This document shows, in pieces, positions 12,522 through 25,900 of a DNA stretch of 64,000 bases. The position numbers were made by a program, and so were the translations under genes. Source of the DNA: Siderastrea siderea (Eukaryota; Cnidaria; Anthozoa; Scleractinia; Rhizangiidae); the NCBI GenBank assembly GCA_964030785.1, contig OZ034971.1:44440304-44504303 (forward strand). The letters are read 5' to 3'. Within the stretch, counting starts at the first letter, position 1; each line of letters begins with the position of its first letter. The notes under the pieces are model-generated. The model did not search any database and was not told where the DNA came from. It saw nothing but the letters and a program-made list of their open reading frames with translations.

Positions 12522-13768
12522 CAGTCTGCCTCACCCAACAAAAACAACAAAAACTGAAAAGTGCCTATCTACATGTAATCAATGTACAGAGGCCAACAAT
12601 TAGGCTTGTTGCTCAACTGTTGGGACTAATGACATCTAGTTTCCCTGGAGTAATGTATGGCCCCCTATATTACCGCAGGCTGGACATGGAAAAAACCGAA
12701 GCACAATCCCAGTGCAGAGATTTTGAGGGTACCATGAAATTAACACCCCATGTTCTTGAAGATATAAACTGGTGGATAAACAATATTGACTCATCATATT
12801 ATGTCATTGATCATGGAGAACCCCAGGCTATCTTATACACAGATGCCTCTACAACAGGGTGGGGCTGTGAATTTCAGGGAACTCCCACAGGGGGGTTATG
12901 GAGCTCAGATGAAGCAAAACACCACATTAATTACCTTGAGATGTTAGCTATCGAATTAGGGCTAAAATGTTTCGAGGAGAAGATCAGACAACAGCATGTG
13001 AAACTCATGGTGGACAATATGACAGCAGTCACTATTCTTAACAACATGGGTACTAGTCACTCCTGGGAGCTCAATGAGCTTAACAAGGAAATATGGTCTT
13101 GGTGTATTCACAGAGGAATATGGCCGACTTTAGCCCACATTCCTGGCAAAACCAACATAGTTGCTGACAGGGAATCTAGACAACATCGCAGAGAACTTGA
13201 GTGGACCCTTAATCAGGAGTTATATGAAGAGGGTATCCGTAGAATGTCAGTGAAACCTAATATTGACCTATTTGCCTCTAGACTTAACTATAGGCTTAAA
13301 CCTTATGTGTCATACAAGCCTGACCCAGGTGCTGTAGCTGTAGATGCTTTTACGATACAATGGTCACAGTATGTTTTTTATGCTTTTCCACCCTTTAGTG
13401 TGATTATGAGAACCCTTCAAAAGATACAGCAGGACCAAGCAACAGGCTTACTACTTGTACCATTCTGGACCACTCAAGCATGGTGGCCGACACTAACAAG
13501 GATGCTGATACAAGCACCATTAGTGCTCCCAAACAGAATAGACACACTGTACCTTCCTCAGGACCCCGGTGCTGTGCACCCCCTGATGTCCTTACTCCTT
13601 TGCCACTTGTCCGGGAACATTTGCAGAGTCAAGGAATTTCATCGTCAGCTTCCGGCATTATCATGCAGTCCTGGCGTACAAGCACGAGGGTCCAGTACAG
13701 CTCTTACATTAAGAAATGGATGGAGTACTGTAGTAAACGGGAAATTGATCCAATTTCGCCTTCTGTAG
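12491..13768 (+). pseudogene. DIRS RNase H and DAM-like methyltransferase domains
   Basis: Continuation of pol after the frameshift. RNase H carries the expected acidic residues: YTDAS (D118), NYLEM (E150), VDNMTA (D175) and VADRESR (D226). It is followed by the domain annotated in DIRS elements as an N6-adenine methyltransferase (NIDLFASRLN near 258, then VDAFTIQW). The methyltransferase assignment is family knowledge; its activity in DIRS is unproven. The 3' end overlaps the recombinase ORF by about 290 bp in another frame, a common DIRS arrangement. Confidence 0.8.
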
Positions 13769-14583
13769 CGAGTGGAATTAATTTTCTTGCGGAGCTTTAT
13801 CACAAGGGACTCAGTTACAGCGCTTTAAACACTGCAAGGAGTGCATTGGCAAGTGTCATTGTATTACAGGGAAACCAGTCCTTTGGTAATCACCCACTTG
13901 TTTCTCGGTTTTTGAAGGGAACATTTACTACGAGACCAGCCCTGCCGAAATACAAAGAAGTGTGGGATGTGAACACAGTTCTTGAACATTTGAAAACTCT
14001 ACATCCTGCCGAGAGTGTATCTTTAAAACTTTTGACATTAAAATTAGTTATGTTAATGGCCATATTGTCAGGCCAACGTTGCCAGACCATTCATGCCTTA
14101 ACTACTAGGGACATGAAAGTCTCAGACAGCAAAGTTGTGTTTATTGTTAATGACTTGTTAAAAACTACTAAACCTGGAAAAGAATGTACTAAGATAGAAT
14201 TTCTATCATTCGATGAAGATCCTCGTCTCTGCGTGGTCAGGTACTTTTCCGAATACCTGAAGAGGACAAAGGACATGAGACATAGTCATCAAACGTTACT
14301 TGTTAGTTACCAAAAGCCACACAGACCAGTCTCCAAGGACACTGTCAGTAGATGGTTGAAGCATGAATTAAAGCTCGCTGGCATAGATACTGCTACTTTC
14401 GGTGCCCACAGTACAAGAGCTGCGTCAACCTCAGCAGCAAAAGCTCAGCACCTCTCAAACAAAACTATCATGGACAGTGGTGGGTGGTCCTCGGAAAACA
14501 CTTTCATGAAATATTACAACAAAGTTATTTCCAAACCAAAAGATAACTTTGGGAAACAGCTGCTAAATGCTTTGCAGAAATAA
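13480..14583 (+). CDS. DIRS tyrosine recombinase
   Basis: A 367-codon intact ORF starting ATG GTG GCC inside the 3' end of the RNase H/methyltransferase frame. It would integrate the circular DNA copy by cutting and joining without target duplication. The N-terminal SAM-like core-binding domain spans about 60-150. Catalytic residues: R200 in SGQRC, HSTR at 310-313 (H310, R313), W336 in GGWSS, and the nucleophile Y345 or Y346 in FMKYYNK. K230-234 may supply the beta-hairpin lysine. All expected residues are present, so of this element's proteins it is the one most likely still functional. Confidence 0.9.
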   Translation: MVADTNKDADTSTISAPKQNRHTVPSSGPRCCAPPDVLTPLPLVREHLQSQGISSSASGIIMQSWRTSTRVQYSSYIKKWMEYCSKREIDPISPSVASGINFLAELYHKGLSYSALNTARSALASVIVLQGNQSFGNHPLVSRFLKGTFTTRPALPKYKEVWDVNTVLEHLKTLHPAESVSLKLLTLKLVMLMAILSGQRCQTIHALTTRDMKVSDSKVVFIVNDLLKTTKPGKECTKIEFLSFDEDPRLCVVRYFSEYLKRTKDMRHSHQTLLVSYQKPHRPVSKDTVSRWLKHELKLAGIDTATFGAHSTRAASTSAAKAQHLSNKTIMDSGGWSSENTFMKYYNKVISKPKDNFGKQLLNALQK

Positions 14584-14774
14584 ACAGCTGTAAACATGCT
14601 AAGAACTTTAACTACAATAATATTGTTATTTGATTGTGGAAACAGACAGTTACAGAGAGTCATTGTTCATGTTACAACTAGGTTGTTCTGTAAACACGAG
14701 GTCAGTGGTTATTGTTGACGTTTATATGGTCTTCAGTTATGGTCGACGTCTTCCGGTCACATGCTTTCAAGTCT

Positions 14775-14900
14775 CACGTGATTTCCTTGTGACATAGACC
14801 GGTGACGAAATAGAATTGAAAAATTAAACGAGACTTACCTGTAAGTTGAAGTTTGATTAAGATTCTATGAGTCACCGGTCGGGAACAAGGGAGTCACGTG
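14775..14900. repeat. DIRS internal complementary region
   Basis: 14775-14817 is the reverse complement of the element's left end, and 14814-14900 that of its right end. They meet at one AATT, so the region matches a circle junction in inverse orientation. Together with the right end it forms a large hairpin (arms about 14835-14900 and 15042-15105). Confidence 0.9.
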
Positions 14901-15127
14901 CCCACCCAAATGTTTATGTATTGTATATAAATACATGTTTTGCTACTAGGGAAATGTGTTTTTTCCATTGGCCTACCCTGGTTGTGTGACCGGTATATCA
15001 TTTCTTTGAAGTCTGAATGCGGAGGTGCGCACGCATATCTCACGTGACTCCCTTGTTCCCGACCGGTGACTCATAGAATCTTAATCAAACTTCAACTTAC
15101 AGGTAAGTCTCGTTTAATTTTTCAATT

Positions 15128-16632
15128 ACACTGGACTACAAGAAAATAGAACTACATCAACTACACTGGACTACAAGAAAAAAGAACTACATCAACTACA
15201 AGAACCACATCAACTACACAGAATTACAGGAAAATAGAACTACATCAAATACGCTGGACTACAAGAAACAAGAATTACATCAACTACACTGGACCACAAG
15301 AAAATAGAACTACATCAACTACACTGGACTACAAGAGAAAAGAACTACATCAACTACACTGAACTACAAGAAAATAGAACTACATCAAATACACTGGACT
15401 ACAAGAAACAATAACTGCATCAACTACACTGGACTACAAGAAAATAGAACTACATCAATTACACTGGACTACAAGAAACAATAACTGCATCAACTACACT
15501 GGACTGCAAGAAGAACAATAACTAGGTGATTTACAATATAAACCATATGAACTACATGAACGACATATACAAGAACTACATGACCCATATGAACTACGTG
15601 AACTACGTAAACCACACAAAGTACAAGATCATGAACTACGTGAACTACAAAAGCTACATGAACTACAACTGACCTGGATGAACTACAGAAGCTACATGAA
15701 CTACAAGACCTGCAAGAACTACATTAACTACACACGAACTACGTACATGACTACAAGAACTACATTAACTACACATGAGCTACGTACATGACTACAAGAA
15801 CTACATGAACTAAATTTCGAACTTAACGTGAACTATTGAAGATCTACAAAAACTACATGAACTACAAGAACTACATGAACTACATGAATTATAAGAACTT
15901 CATGAACTACAAAAACTGTATGAACTACAAGAATTGCATGACCTAAATGAGCTCGATGAACTACAAGAACTACGTGAACTACATGAACTGTACAAACTAC
16001 GGGAACTACGTGAACTAGGAGAACTACAAGAGCTACTTGAACAACATGCTACTTAAAACCAAATGAACAAAAATAACTACCAAAAATATAGGAACTACGA
16101 GAGCAACATGAACCACGAGAACTACATGAATTACTTGAACTACAAGAACTACAAGACTTCCATGATCTACGTCTAGAACTTAACATGAACCTGCATTAGA
16201 ACTAGATGAACAACATGAAATAAAGAAGCTAAGTAAAAGAACTACAGGAATTACTTGAACTACAAGAGTGAGCCGCATGAACTACAAGACCTGCATGAAA
16301 TACATTTACTACATTTCAAGAACTTCATGACCTAAAGAACTACAAGATCTACATGAATTACTTGAACTACAAGAACTGCATAAACTACACGAACTAAAAG
16401 AACTACCTGAACTAATTGAACTACATGAACTGTACGAACTACAAGAACTACATGAGCTACAATATGAATTACAAGAACTCAAGAACTACAAGAACTACAT
16501 GAGCTACAAGAACTACAGAACTACAAGAACACATGAACTATAATATGAACTACATAAACTACATGAAGCACATGAACTACATAAACTACATGAACTACGT
16601 GAACTACATGTCTTATTGAGCTACAAGAACAA
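15128..16632. repeat. AACTACATG/AACTACAAG minisatellite, right part
   Basis: About 1.5 kb of degenerate 9-bp units. 15128-15510 keeps the CTACACTGGACTACAAG higher-order form; beyond it the units drift to AACTACATG and AACTACAAG. No conserved coding frame. It abuts the 3' end of receptor gene Z. Confidence 0.9.
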
Positions 16633-16857
16633 AATCTGCTACGTGGCTGCTTAAAGTACCCCCAAACCTTCCCGCCAGTTAACTCGTACAACCCCAAAGC
16701 AGGACGAAGATGATGATTCTGACCGGCGCGGAATGGCGGGACGGGACACAATTAACAGCGGGAAGCGGGATTAAGAAGGTTAATTGGATACTCTACTTAA
16801 GTGATATTGGGTTTAGAATATTTACGCGTCGTTAAAGTGGTTTCCACTCGCACTCCT

Positions 16858-16952
16858 CTAAACACTAACAGTTTTGTCTCCAAATAAGGAGAGTATAATG
16901 ACCAAGACAACAGCAATCGTGAAGGGCATAATCCATTCCCCTGTGTGACGCC
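16858..16952 (-). CDS. Gene Z exon 5: transmembrane segment and short tail
   Basis: Reads RHTGEWIMPFTIAVVLVIIL and then SLFGDKTVSV before the stop. Homologous to the membrane exons at 36172-36288 and 48943-49068, but it diverges after the hydrophobic core, losing the RNRKLARKRR basic segment and the splice donor. Confidence 0.75.
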
Positions 16953-19900
16953 CTGGCGAGTCTAGAAGCAATAATAAAATTGTACTATGTGAATTTAAAG
17001 GAATGCGAAAACACAAGTTGCCAAGAGTACGAAATGTAACTCTTTTATCGATCCTCATGCACTTTCAACAAGTTTGGGCCTGCAAAGCGCCTACATCTCT
17101 GTTACAGAGAGAGATGATCTAAAATCTTGCTCCTGTTTGATCGCTAACTAACGTGCTACTTCGTCGACTTCTTTCAAAAGCCTTTAATTAGACCATCTTA
17201 ACTCGCCTTTTATCTGTTTGCGGTTAGTTACCCAATTGGATAAATTATGTAACGCGTGTGAGTAATAAAATTTAATTGAAAAGCTGTTTATAGAAAACAG
17301 GCGGTGTCATATCTAGAGGTGGTGTTACAGTAGTGGGCAACGTTTCTTGCAACTTGCCTCACCACAAAATTGCAATACCGTTTTCAAAAAAATATCTAAT
17401 CAGCATCGGTCGGGGGTGCGGAAGGAAGCGGCATCGGCTAATATACCTGAATAAAAAAAATGACTCGATATTCCCAAACTTTCCTTGGCGAAAAACATAA
17501 TATGCTGTACACCAGTATTTTTAAAGTTCTTTTGTCTGAACAAATTACATACCTAACACCTGTACTTCCTTGTAAAAATAAGTGCATAACCAATATTAAA
17601 ACCCTCTGTATATCGTATACCGAAGACCCCCGGCTGACCCTACCTAGCGTAACATAGCTGGCGATTCTGACGCACAAACTTGTGAAAAAAAAGTAGAACG
17701 GGGCAGTTTACCGGGTGTAGAAACACTCTCGTATATTTTACCTTGAGGTATTCAGCTTTCTAAAACTTACTTCCAGTTGAGCCGTGGAGGGTTAGTGCTG
17801 GCTGTGATTTTGCTTTGGTGTGAAGGGTACTTTCTGTTGTGCTTTCTGTTTCTTCTTTCAAGAAAAAAAATAATGGTTAAAATGTTGAAGGAGAAGCAAC
17901 ACTTATCTGTTAAACCATCGATGACTAACTTGAACGGACGAGCCAAGCAATGAATGTTAGCACATTCAAGTCCTGGGTTTGCACATTCAAGTTTGTGGCT
18001 CCGAGTCTTGGAAACTGAACAGGTGGCAAACGTAATTAACAAAATGAGGAATGGAAAAATGTCCCATTTATGAGGGGGAGGAGTAACATTCATATTTGCT
18101 TCATGGTACAGAAAGCACCGGCCGTGTGGTGGCCTGAAGGCAACCTTACTGTCGTTTTTCTTTCTTCATGCACACTTTGTGACCTGTGTGGCTCTTTTTA
18201 GCTGGAAAAGTGGTCGGCATTTACTTTAGTTTTTAGAATAATACGGGGCCCCTGTATGTTACTTTGCTACGGTAAGCTTACGGTATAATGTCACAAGGGG
18301 ACAACGCCGTCAGTTTAAAATTTATGGAGGAGGTTTGAAAGGTGTGTATTATCGCGTAATGTCACGAAGCCTCCCGGAGACAATTAAGCTCAACTAAACA
18401 CGAATTTACCTCGGACGTTGTGTGGACATTGCGACTCTAGTCGTGGAAATCTGGCAATTTTCAAGGTGTCCGTTGTGGTAGTTACTAAAATAGTAACGAC
18501 ATGCGGTACCCTCAAAGATTTCCAATTACGCAGTTTGTGTGAGCACTCTTTCAGTTAACAAAAACATTACTTTGTACCTGGCTGAGAGGCAGTGAGCAGC
18601 TCAATAGCGTCTCTTGCAATTAAACTGGGAAAGGTGCATTTCATCTGGCAGAAGTACTTGCCAAAATCTTCTTCTGTCACATTGGCGATCATTAGCATAA
18701 ACTCAGCTTGTAGTGACCTGTGCTTGCACTCGTGCTTTTTTTGTTCCTTTATAACATACTTTGTGTTGTTTTGCAGAGTGCGGTTTCCATGGTGCCATGT
18801 TAATGCAAGACCAAACAAACAGCCGTTCCACGACAATGCTGAGCATTGTAGACTTGTGTTGGAGAATTGTTTGGTGGTAACATTTCTCCTTGTTGCTGTT
18901 ATGTGGCCCCGTTGTCCTGTGTAGAACATAAAGTCAACTCTTGTTGTAAAGTTTACAATGAAACCTATATAATATAAAGTAGAAGCTGCGTGCGCTCTGA
19001 TTGGCTAAGAAACATCCTTATCAGAGTTACAGATATAGCTCAAATTGACGGCTTTGTCAGCGAATAACGGCGGCGATTGAAAGCAAACTTAGGTGACAAA
19101 CTTCCGAAGCAATCCAGGTTGGCATCCAGTTACATCTGCAACATAGACCGCTTTAAACTCGAGGTTTACGACGGGAATGAAGCGATCCACGAATTTTCCT
19201 TCACCGGTCCGGTTTAAGAGGTAAAAACTAAGCTTACAACATTCAGACATATTTTCAGCGACTAATAGCTGAACTCGACAGCCCAACTTGTCTTTTAAAT
19301 CCTTCCAAAAAAAATTTAAGGATCACAATTGAAAAAAGCGAAATTCATCCGCATTTTTGTAAAAATTTGAAGTTGTAGTTTATTGCTAGTTCTTGCGTTC
19401 TCGTATTTGTGTATGTATTGACTATCCTTGTAAGCAGTCGTCAATATTTTCCCTTTGAGCGTTTTGCAGCTCAAGTCTTGGCTTTCATGCTACATTATTC
19501 TACCCCAAATACAAGATGGTGTTGCTATGTCCTCTAAAAAATAACGGACTTTCGCAGGCGCATATCATATGCTTCTGACTTTCGATGTCTACTAGACCTG
19601 CTGAACGCATTTGCGGTCCGCTTGTGTGTCCATTGGCAGTTTTTCTAGATCTCAAGCGTGTATTATTTTCTTAGAGAATATAGAACGCTATCTTCCATTT
19701 GGTAAATACTGAAAGCATAACAAACATGGGTATCTTTAGAATTGTCTTCGACGTATGTTCTGCGAAACGAAACTAAAACAGTAATTGATGAATTACCTTA
19801 ATTCTGTGAATAAGAATATGTAAGGATATGAATATATAAGATTGTAGATGTGAAAAAAGAAAAGAAAAGAAAAGAAAACACCAAGTGATGAGCATTCCAA

Positions 19901-22900
19901 TTGTTTTAGTGGACGAACAAATGTTTTTGAGCGAAAGCAACGACATTTAGGTCGTATTTACGCAAAGAAATCTTTCTACTTCTCAAGTCCATAGCCCGCG
20001 CAATCCTAACCCTTTTTACGTCAGCGAATGAAAAACGACTATACAGCCCACCTCAGCCCAGGCAATCATGCAGCTTATTACAGTACACAGAACGCACATG
20101 GTAAATGTACACTAAAATTTCATTATGGCGGGCCGTTTCATAGCACTCGAGAAATGTAGAAACAACCTCCTCCTCCACTACGTTTTTCTTTCACCCGTGG
20201 TGTTTTGTTGCAACGTGATACTTGGTCGGTACCCGGGTCAGTACTCACCACAATAAACAAGGACTTCTATTTCGTATTTTGAGCAAAGACTGTCTGCTGT
20301 GCAGCTTTTGTAAAACCCTTCGTGCTCCAGGCGTACGGTGGAAAAATGAAGTGTGCTGCGAAACGTGTCATCATTTAACTGATCTTCTTTGTGATAAAGG
20401 CCTTGAGTTCCATTGACGATTAGTTTATCATCTTTATACCAGTTGACTGCACCAGCAGGGGCTGTAAAATCACACTTAATTTTTTCGGTTTCTCCCTCTG
20501 TGAAATGAAGGGGTCCCACGTTGCACTGTTGTGAGGCAACTGTGGGGCGAAATAAAAGAAAATCTTTGGCTGAGACAAAGATAGATGACTGTCACTCATT
20601 ATACAATCTGGTGACATTAAAAAGCGTGATTCTTTTTGCCGGCTCAACGTGTAGCATAACCGGTCTACATAGGGACCGTGTACGTAGATAAGCTCTAATT
20701 AGAATTAAATTCAACCAGAACACAATAAGACGCATATTAGATCGAGACAAGAGATCGAAATAGGGCTAGCTACTGTATAGACTGCAAATGTCACAGGGTG
20801 GTTGGTTCTTTGACTAAGAGGACCCTTTCAAAACCAATCTAAGTGGTTGACCTGTCCTGGAACCAAACTACTAGGTCCAAAGTGCTCCAGGATTTAATGA
20901 ATGAATCGTTTTTTTTTTGGTTTTCTCCGCGTGACATCCCCTGTTTTGAGTTTTGGACTTTTGGACTTTGAAGGGACGCCTGACACACCACTCGGTTCCA
21001 GGCACACGCTCCCGCTCTGTATCTAAGTCCGCCATTAAATCTGTTATTGCCTGACATTTTGGTCTTGTTCCTATATTAAATTTTGAATTGAGAGCTCCCC
21101 CTATTTGGGCATGCCAGAGTGACGTCATTTCCTGTTTTCACTTCCGGTATGACGTCGTGGTCACGTGGTTCACCTTTTAGCCAATCAGAACCTGACATCC
21201 AAGCGAGGCTAGCTTGTGACGGCATTTTGGGAAAGTGAACAAATGGGAAACTGAACAAATGGGAAAAATGAAAATACGGGCAAATGAACAAATGGGAAAA
21301 GTGGGGTATACGGGCCGACAATACTACTCAGTAGTTAAGTTCGAATTTTCTTCTAACGTGAAACAAATTCGCTGAAGTCTCGTCGCTTAAGTATATGGTA
21401 CGCTTTGCTTACATTTCCTTAGGTAACTTAACGTATGAGACAAATATTGGTGTTTGTTTCAAAAACTCCCTAATGGCTCTCCCTTGGCTGTCCTCTCCTC
21501 TTAACAGATGGGTGGTTTCACCCGTGCTACGGATAACATTTTCCTTTTCAGTGTTCAAACAAAGTCGCATATGTCGGTACCAATTTTATGGGTTCTTTAC
21601 CATTTACAGGGGGAAACTGGTTGGTCTACGGTTTGTGCAAATGGTAAGCAAAACCTCCCGAATGGGAAATTGTGTTCGAGATTAGCACGTATCATTTGTG
21701 CAATTCATTCTAAATTACAGAAAGTCTGGACGTAGTTTGACTATTGGCGCAGGACCTGGAACTGGTAGAAATCAACAAGTAAATATAAATGGAACACAAT
21801 TTTCCGTTTGGATATTCCGGTTGGGAATTTTGGATAAGATGTTCCGTTCATTTTGGAAATTTTCCGGTCAGGCAAACTCAAATGCAGCCAGCCAGATCAC
21901 AGATCTATCCGGTTGTTCATGTCTTTAGCGAAACTCTCGTGTAACACAGGTCTCCCAATCTTTCAACTGGCGCATAACCTTCTCAATATATCTGGACTTG
22001 ACGTCCTTGACCGCTCTTTAGAAAGAGGCCAAGCAAGCTAAAATGCAACATTAAGTGCAAGAAAAACTCAAAACTGTGGAGCTTGTTTGTGCTTCTGTAA
22101 CTTCCGTTGGAGTCTTCATTTAATGAGCAGATGTTCTCGTCATTGTTATATTCAGAGCAAGTTTTAAAAACTAAACGCAAGGAAAAACTCATAACCAGCA
22201 AATGTGTATGGGTTATAGCAGTTTATAGGAGCACTAACTAGCAAGATAACTACAACATATATACAAAAAGAGAACTTTGATTGTGAAGTAATAAACTTAG
22301 AGTTGACAAATTTTCACACTCTCCGAGTTGAGTCATATCATTCCTAGAACACATTGTCCAGCTTTTCAAGTTAGTATATGCCAAAAGTGAGACAAACGTA
22401 CTGAAAAGGAGTTTTGACAGCCGTCTTACAGCCGCCGAATATAGTGTAGGTGCTGCGAAAAAAAATGTTTGGAAATCAATGAAAGTATTTCTGGGGATGC
22501 ACTTTCCAATCCCTGAAACCTGTTTCGTTTGTTTGGGTATCCCAAGTTCTGTCCTAATATACCATCTCAAGAGGTACTTTAGCATGATATTTGTTTAAAA
22601 GATATTGTGAGCTGTTTCTCCGTAGTCGTCTTAAGCCTGGTTTTTGCCAGTTTTGCCTTTGTACCAGAAAAACAGGAAAAATGCCCCTTGCCAAGTGATC
22701 ATTGTACTGAAACACAGAAAAAGTGAGAGTGTTATGGTAACACCGAAAAAGTGTAAATTTTTGCAGCTGTGTGAACACCAATTAAGTGTAAAAGTAACGC
22801 CAACATGGTGTACATTTACACCACAATAGTGTAAACCACTAACAATTCTGATTTGGATTGGGTAAAAAAACATCAACACAGTGTTATGTAGACGCGGAAT

Positions 22901-25900
22901 TCGGGTAAGTTTACACCAAAAAGGTGTACTTGTGACACCCAAATAGTGTAAAACAACTTGCAGCTGTGTACACACCAAAACAAGGTTAATTTACACCAGA
23001 GATAATTTTACACTAAAATTGTGTACTTGTGACACCCACATGGTGTAAAACAAATTGCAGCTGTGTGCACACCGAAACAAGGTTAATTTACACCAGAGAT
23101 AATTTTACACTAAAACTGTGTAAAATAACACTTCCAACTTTGTTGAATAACACCCTCCACGTGTTATCTTAACACTGTTCTAGTGTACTTCAACACTAAA
23201 ATAAAAGATGCATGTGGGCTACTTAAACATTGTAATAATTGCTGCTGAAGGAGACAGACATCACTAGTTTCCAAATTTATTTCAGTTATTTCAGACAAAA
23301 TGCGTCCAAAAATACGATTTTATGCCAAAAACAATAAGTCTACATGTAGAAAAATAAACCTTTCAGTGCAACCGTGGAAACTCACTATAAATTACAAAGA
23401 TGCTACTCTAATGCCTTAGAATTCAATAAAGTAGTGACACTGAGTAAGATAGTTATAAAAAATAAGAAAGCTACAAAGATTCCAGTCCAAACAGTGCATT
23501 AACTTCTGTTTGCTTCACTTTTGTTAACACCTAAGTTGATGTGCCAAAATAATGAAAACCAAACCCATACAAAAATAAAAGGCCTTTCAAAAGGCATTTT
23601 GATTTAGAGTACTTTTCTAGTTGTTATAGAAAAATGAAGTCAATAAATGCAGATTGAGTGAGTGATTTTGATGATAAACCACACCCAGTTCAGAAACCAC
23701 CTGCACCTGATTCATCAATCCACTGAAAAAAAAAGATAAAAATTAGTAATGCTATATTAATTACCCACTTGTACACACCATGATTATGCAATACTGAATG
23801 TCACTTATTCAAGTTTATTTCTTTTTGTGCCAAGATCTGGAAACAAACTTATTTTGGTCAGCTATATACAAAATTTAAAAAATACCACTACAGCTCTGAA
23901 AGAAAACAGCCCTCGACAGTAACACTTATTGTTCAGTTAGATGGAATACTCTGTCAGACAGTTGTACATACATGTACTGTATTGCTCAGTCTGTTAACTC
24001 TTTAAGCCCTAACAGTGACGGAAATGAAATTTCTCCTTAAATGATCACTGCTTGTTCAAACATTCAAGTTGTGAGAATGAAGAAGACAATCACCAAGGAT
24101 GAGATGTATTGATATTATGACAAATTCTCCTTACTAGTTCTATAAGAAATGTATGGTGAACAGTGAAGAGAATATGCATTTCTATATCAGGGCTTAAAGG
24201 GTTAAGTGTTCAAGACGAAATCCATTAGGAAACTGAGTAATTTTAATTTTCAGTGGACAAAAATCTTGCAGCAGAATAATGTAACGCATATCGCATTCTT
24301 TTTCACATTTTTTGAGAGCTATGGATGTAATTTGTTATCTGTAATAACCCCAAAGACAATTTCTTATGGGAGCCCGAGAAAATAAATTGCAAATTTCACA
24401 AAATGAAATCTTACGCATAAAAATTTATCTATTTTACCTGTGTTCACACAATTCCTGTGAAATTTGAATTTGAATTTCACGGGCTCCCATAAGAAATTGT
24501 CTTTGGTGTTATTACAGATAACTAATTACGTCTATAGCTCTTGAAAAGTACAAAAAAGAATGTAAGAATGTAAAGAAGATCCTCGCAGTTATTAACGCAA
24601 CTTATGCAGTTGCGAAAAGAAAGCCTGAAAAAAATAATAACTGCGAGGATCTTCTTTACATTTATTTCTTCATTCCGCAGTTCAAATATATGAGTTTCAT
24701 ATATTCACAATTTCATCTTCATCTTTCCCGGGTATATTACGAACCAATTTAATGACCAGCTCCCAGTTGGCTTGTTAGCTCAATTGGTTAGAGCGCTGCA
24801 CCGGTATCGCAGAGGTCAGGGTTCGAGTCCCGGCAAGCCTGATTTTTTCAGGCTTTCTTTTCGCAACTGCATAAGTTGCGTTAATAACTGCGAGGATCTT
24901 CTTTAGATTTATTTCTTCATTCCGCAGTTCAAATATATGAGTTTCATATATTCACAATTTCATTATTCAGTAAGTTGGATGTATCACTCAGTCTGTTCCT
25001 GTTTACAACTGTACATGTAGGCAATGAGGGCCAGGACTCTACTACAGTACAATCTGACCCTCTGCTACTTTGATGGCAATGCTATTGTACTGTCTTTTCC
25101 CTGCTTGCAAGATTTGTGAGATAATTTTGTCTGTCCTGTCCTGAAGAAGCACAGTCCAAGTAATGAGCAGGTAGTAGTCACTCAACATTGGAGTTAGTTA
25201 AAGGTGGAAAACCACTTTACACAACTGTGCAAGGCACACTGTGTCCTTCAGAGGGTGACATTAAATTCAAAATGAAAAGAGAAAGTAAAATATTTGTCGA
25301 CTGATTTTTCTATTCTCATTATTTTTGTTCTGCTCTGACAAATTCTGATAAATAATCACCATCTTTGAAGGAGCACAGTCCAAGTAATGAGCAGAGTTCG
25401 TGCTGGTTTGTGGATATAAAATTCAAGGAGTATTCAAGGAGTATTCAAGCACCAAAAATTGAGTTTTCAAGGAGTGTTCATGGCAAGTTTACTTTGTCTT
25501 GCATTATCTTTTGATATGTTTTCATTGGTCAATAGCAACTTTAAAACAAATGCAACATCAATATCAAGTCTGTAATAATTCATAAACAGGGATGCATAAC
25601 AAGTTCATAGTTCTTACGGGACCAAAAGGCTTGTATATGGTGAAGAAAACCAAACACATAATCCAATAAAGCAACACTACATGTATACCAAACAATAATC
25701 TCAACAATTATCTTAACAACAATATCGTCTGAAAGCAATGTTTGTGTTTTTGACTGAAAGTTGATGGCAGACACATACTGACAACATCACTGAGGTACAA
25801 CAGGCTTTTGGAAAGGATAAAATTGTCATAATTCCGGCCCGAAATATTTAAAACTCCTGAACACACAGAATGGCAGTAAAACATGATTTTAGTGTCTCTA

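Larger units (their letters stand above)
10245..15127 (+). mobile_element. DIRS-type tyrosine-recombinase retrotransposon
   Basis: Roughly 4.9-kb element inserted in a minisatellite. The ends share AATT (10243-10246 and 15124-15127), with no long target duplication, as expected for recombinase-mediated insertion. Subterminal inverted repeats match at 10280-10313 and 15013-15046. The internal complementary region at about 14775-14900 contains the complement of the left end joined to the complement of the right end across a single AATT (14814-14817), the hallmark of DIRS replication through a circle. Coding order is gag, RT-RNase H-methyltransferase, tyrosine recombinase. Two apparent frameshifts (in gag and in RT) suggest this copy is not autonomous now. 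Confidence 0.9.

Noticed and set aside
15128..16632. CRISPR-like or zinc-finger-like repeat array
   Set aside because: Units are 9 bp, contiguous and degenerate with no spacers, in a eukaryotic genome.
18592..18924. Plus-strand frame opposite the gene Z Ig2 exon
   Set aside because: Antisense shadow; the minus strand shows Ig signatures and splice borders.
24769..24840. Functional tRNA-Thr(GGT) gene
   Set aside because: Lacks U33, has a mismatched anticodon stem and is embedded in a dispersed SINE-like repeat with copies elsewhere in the window.
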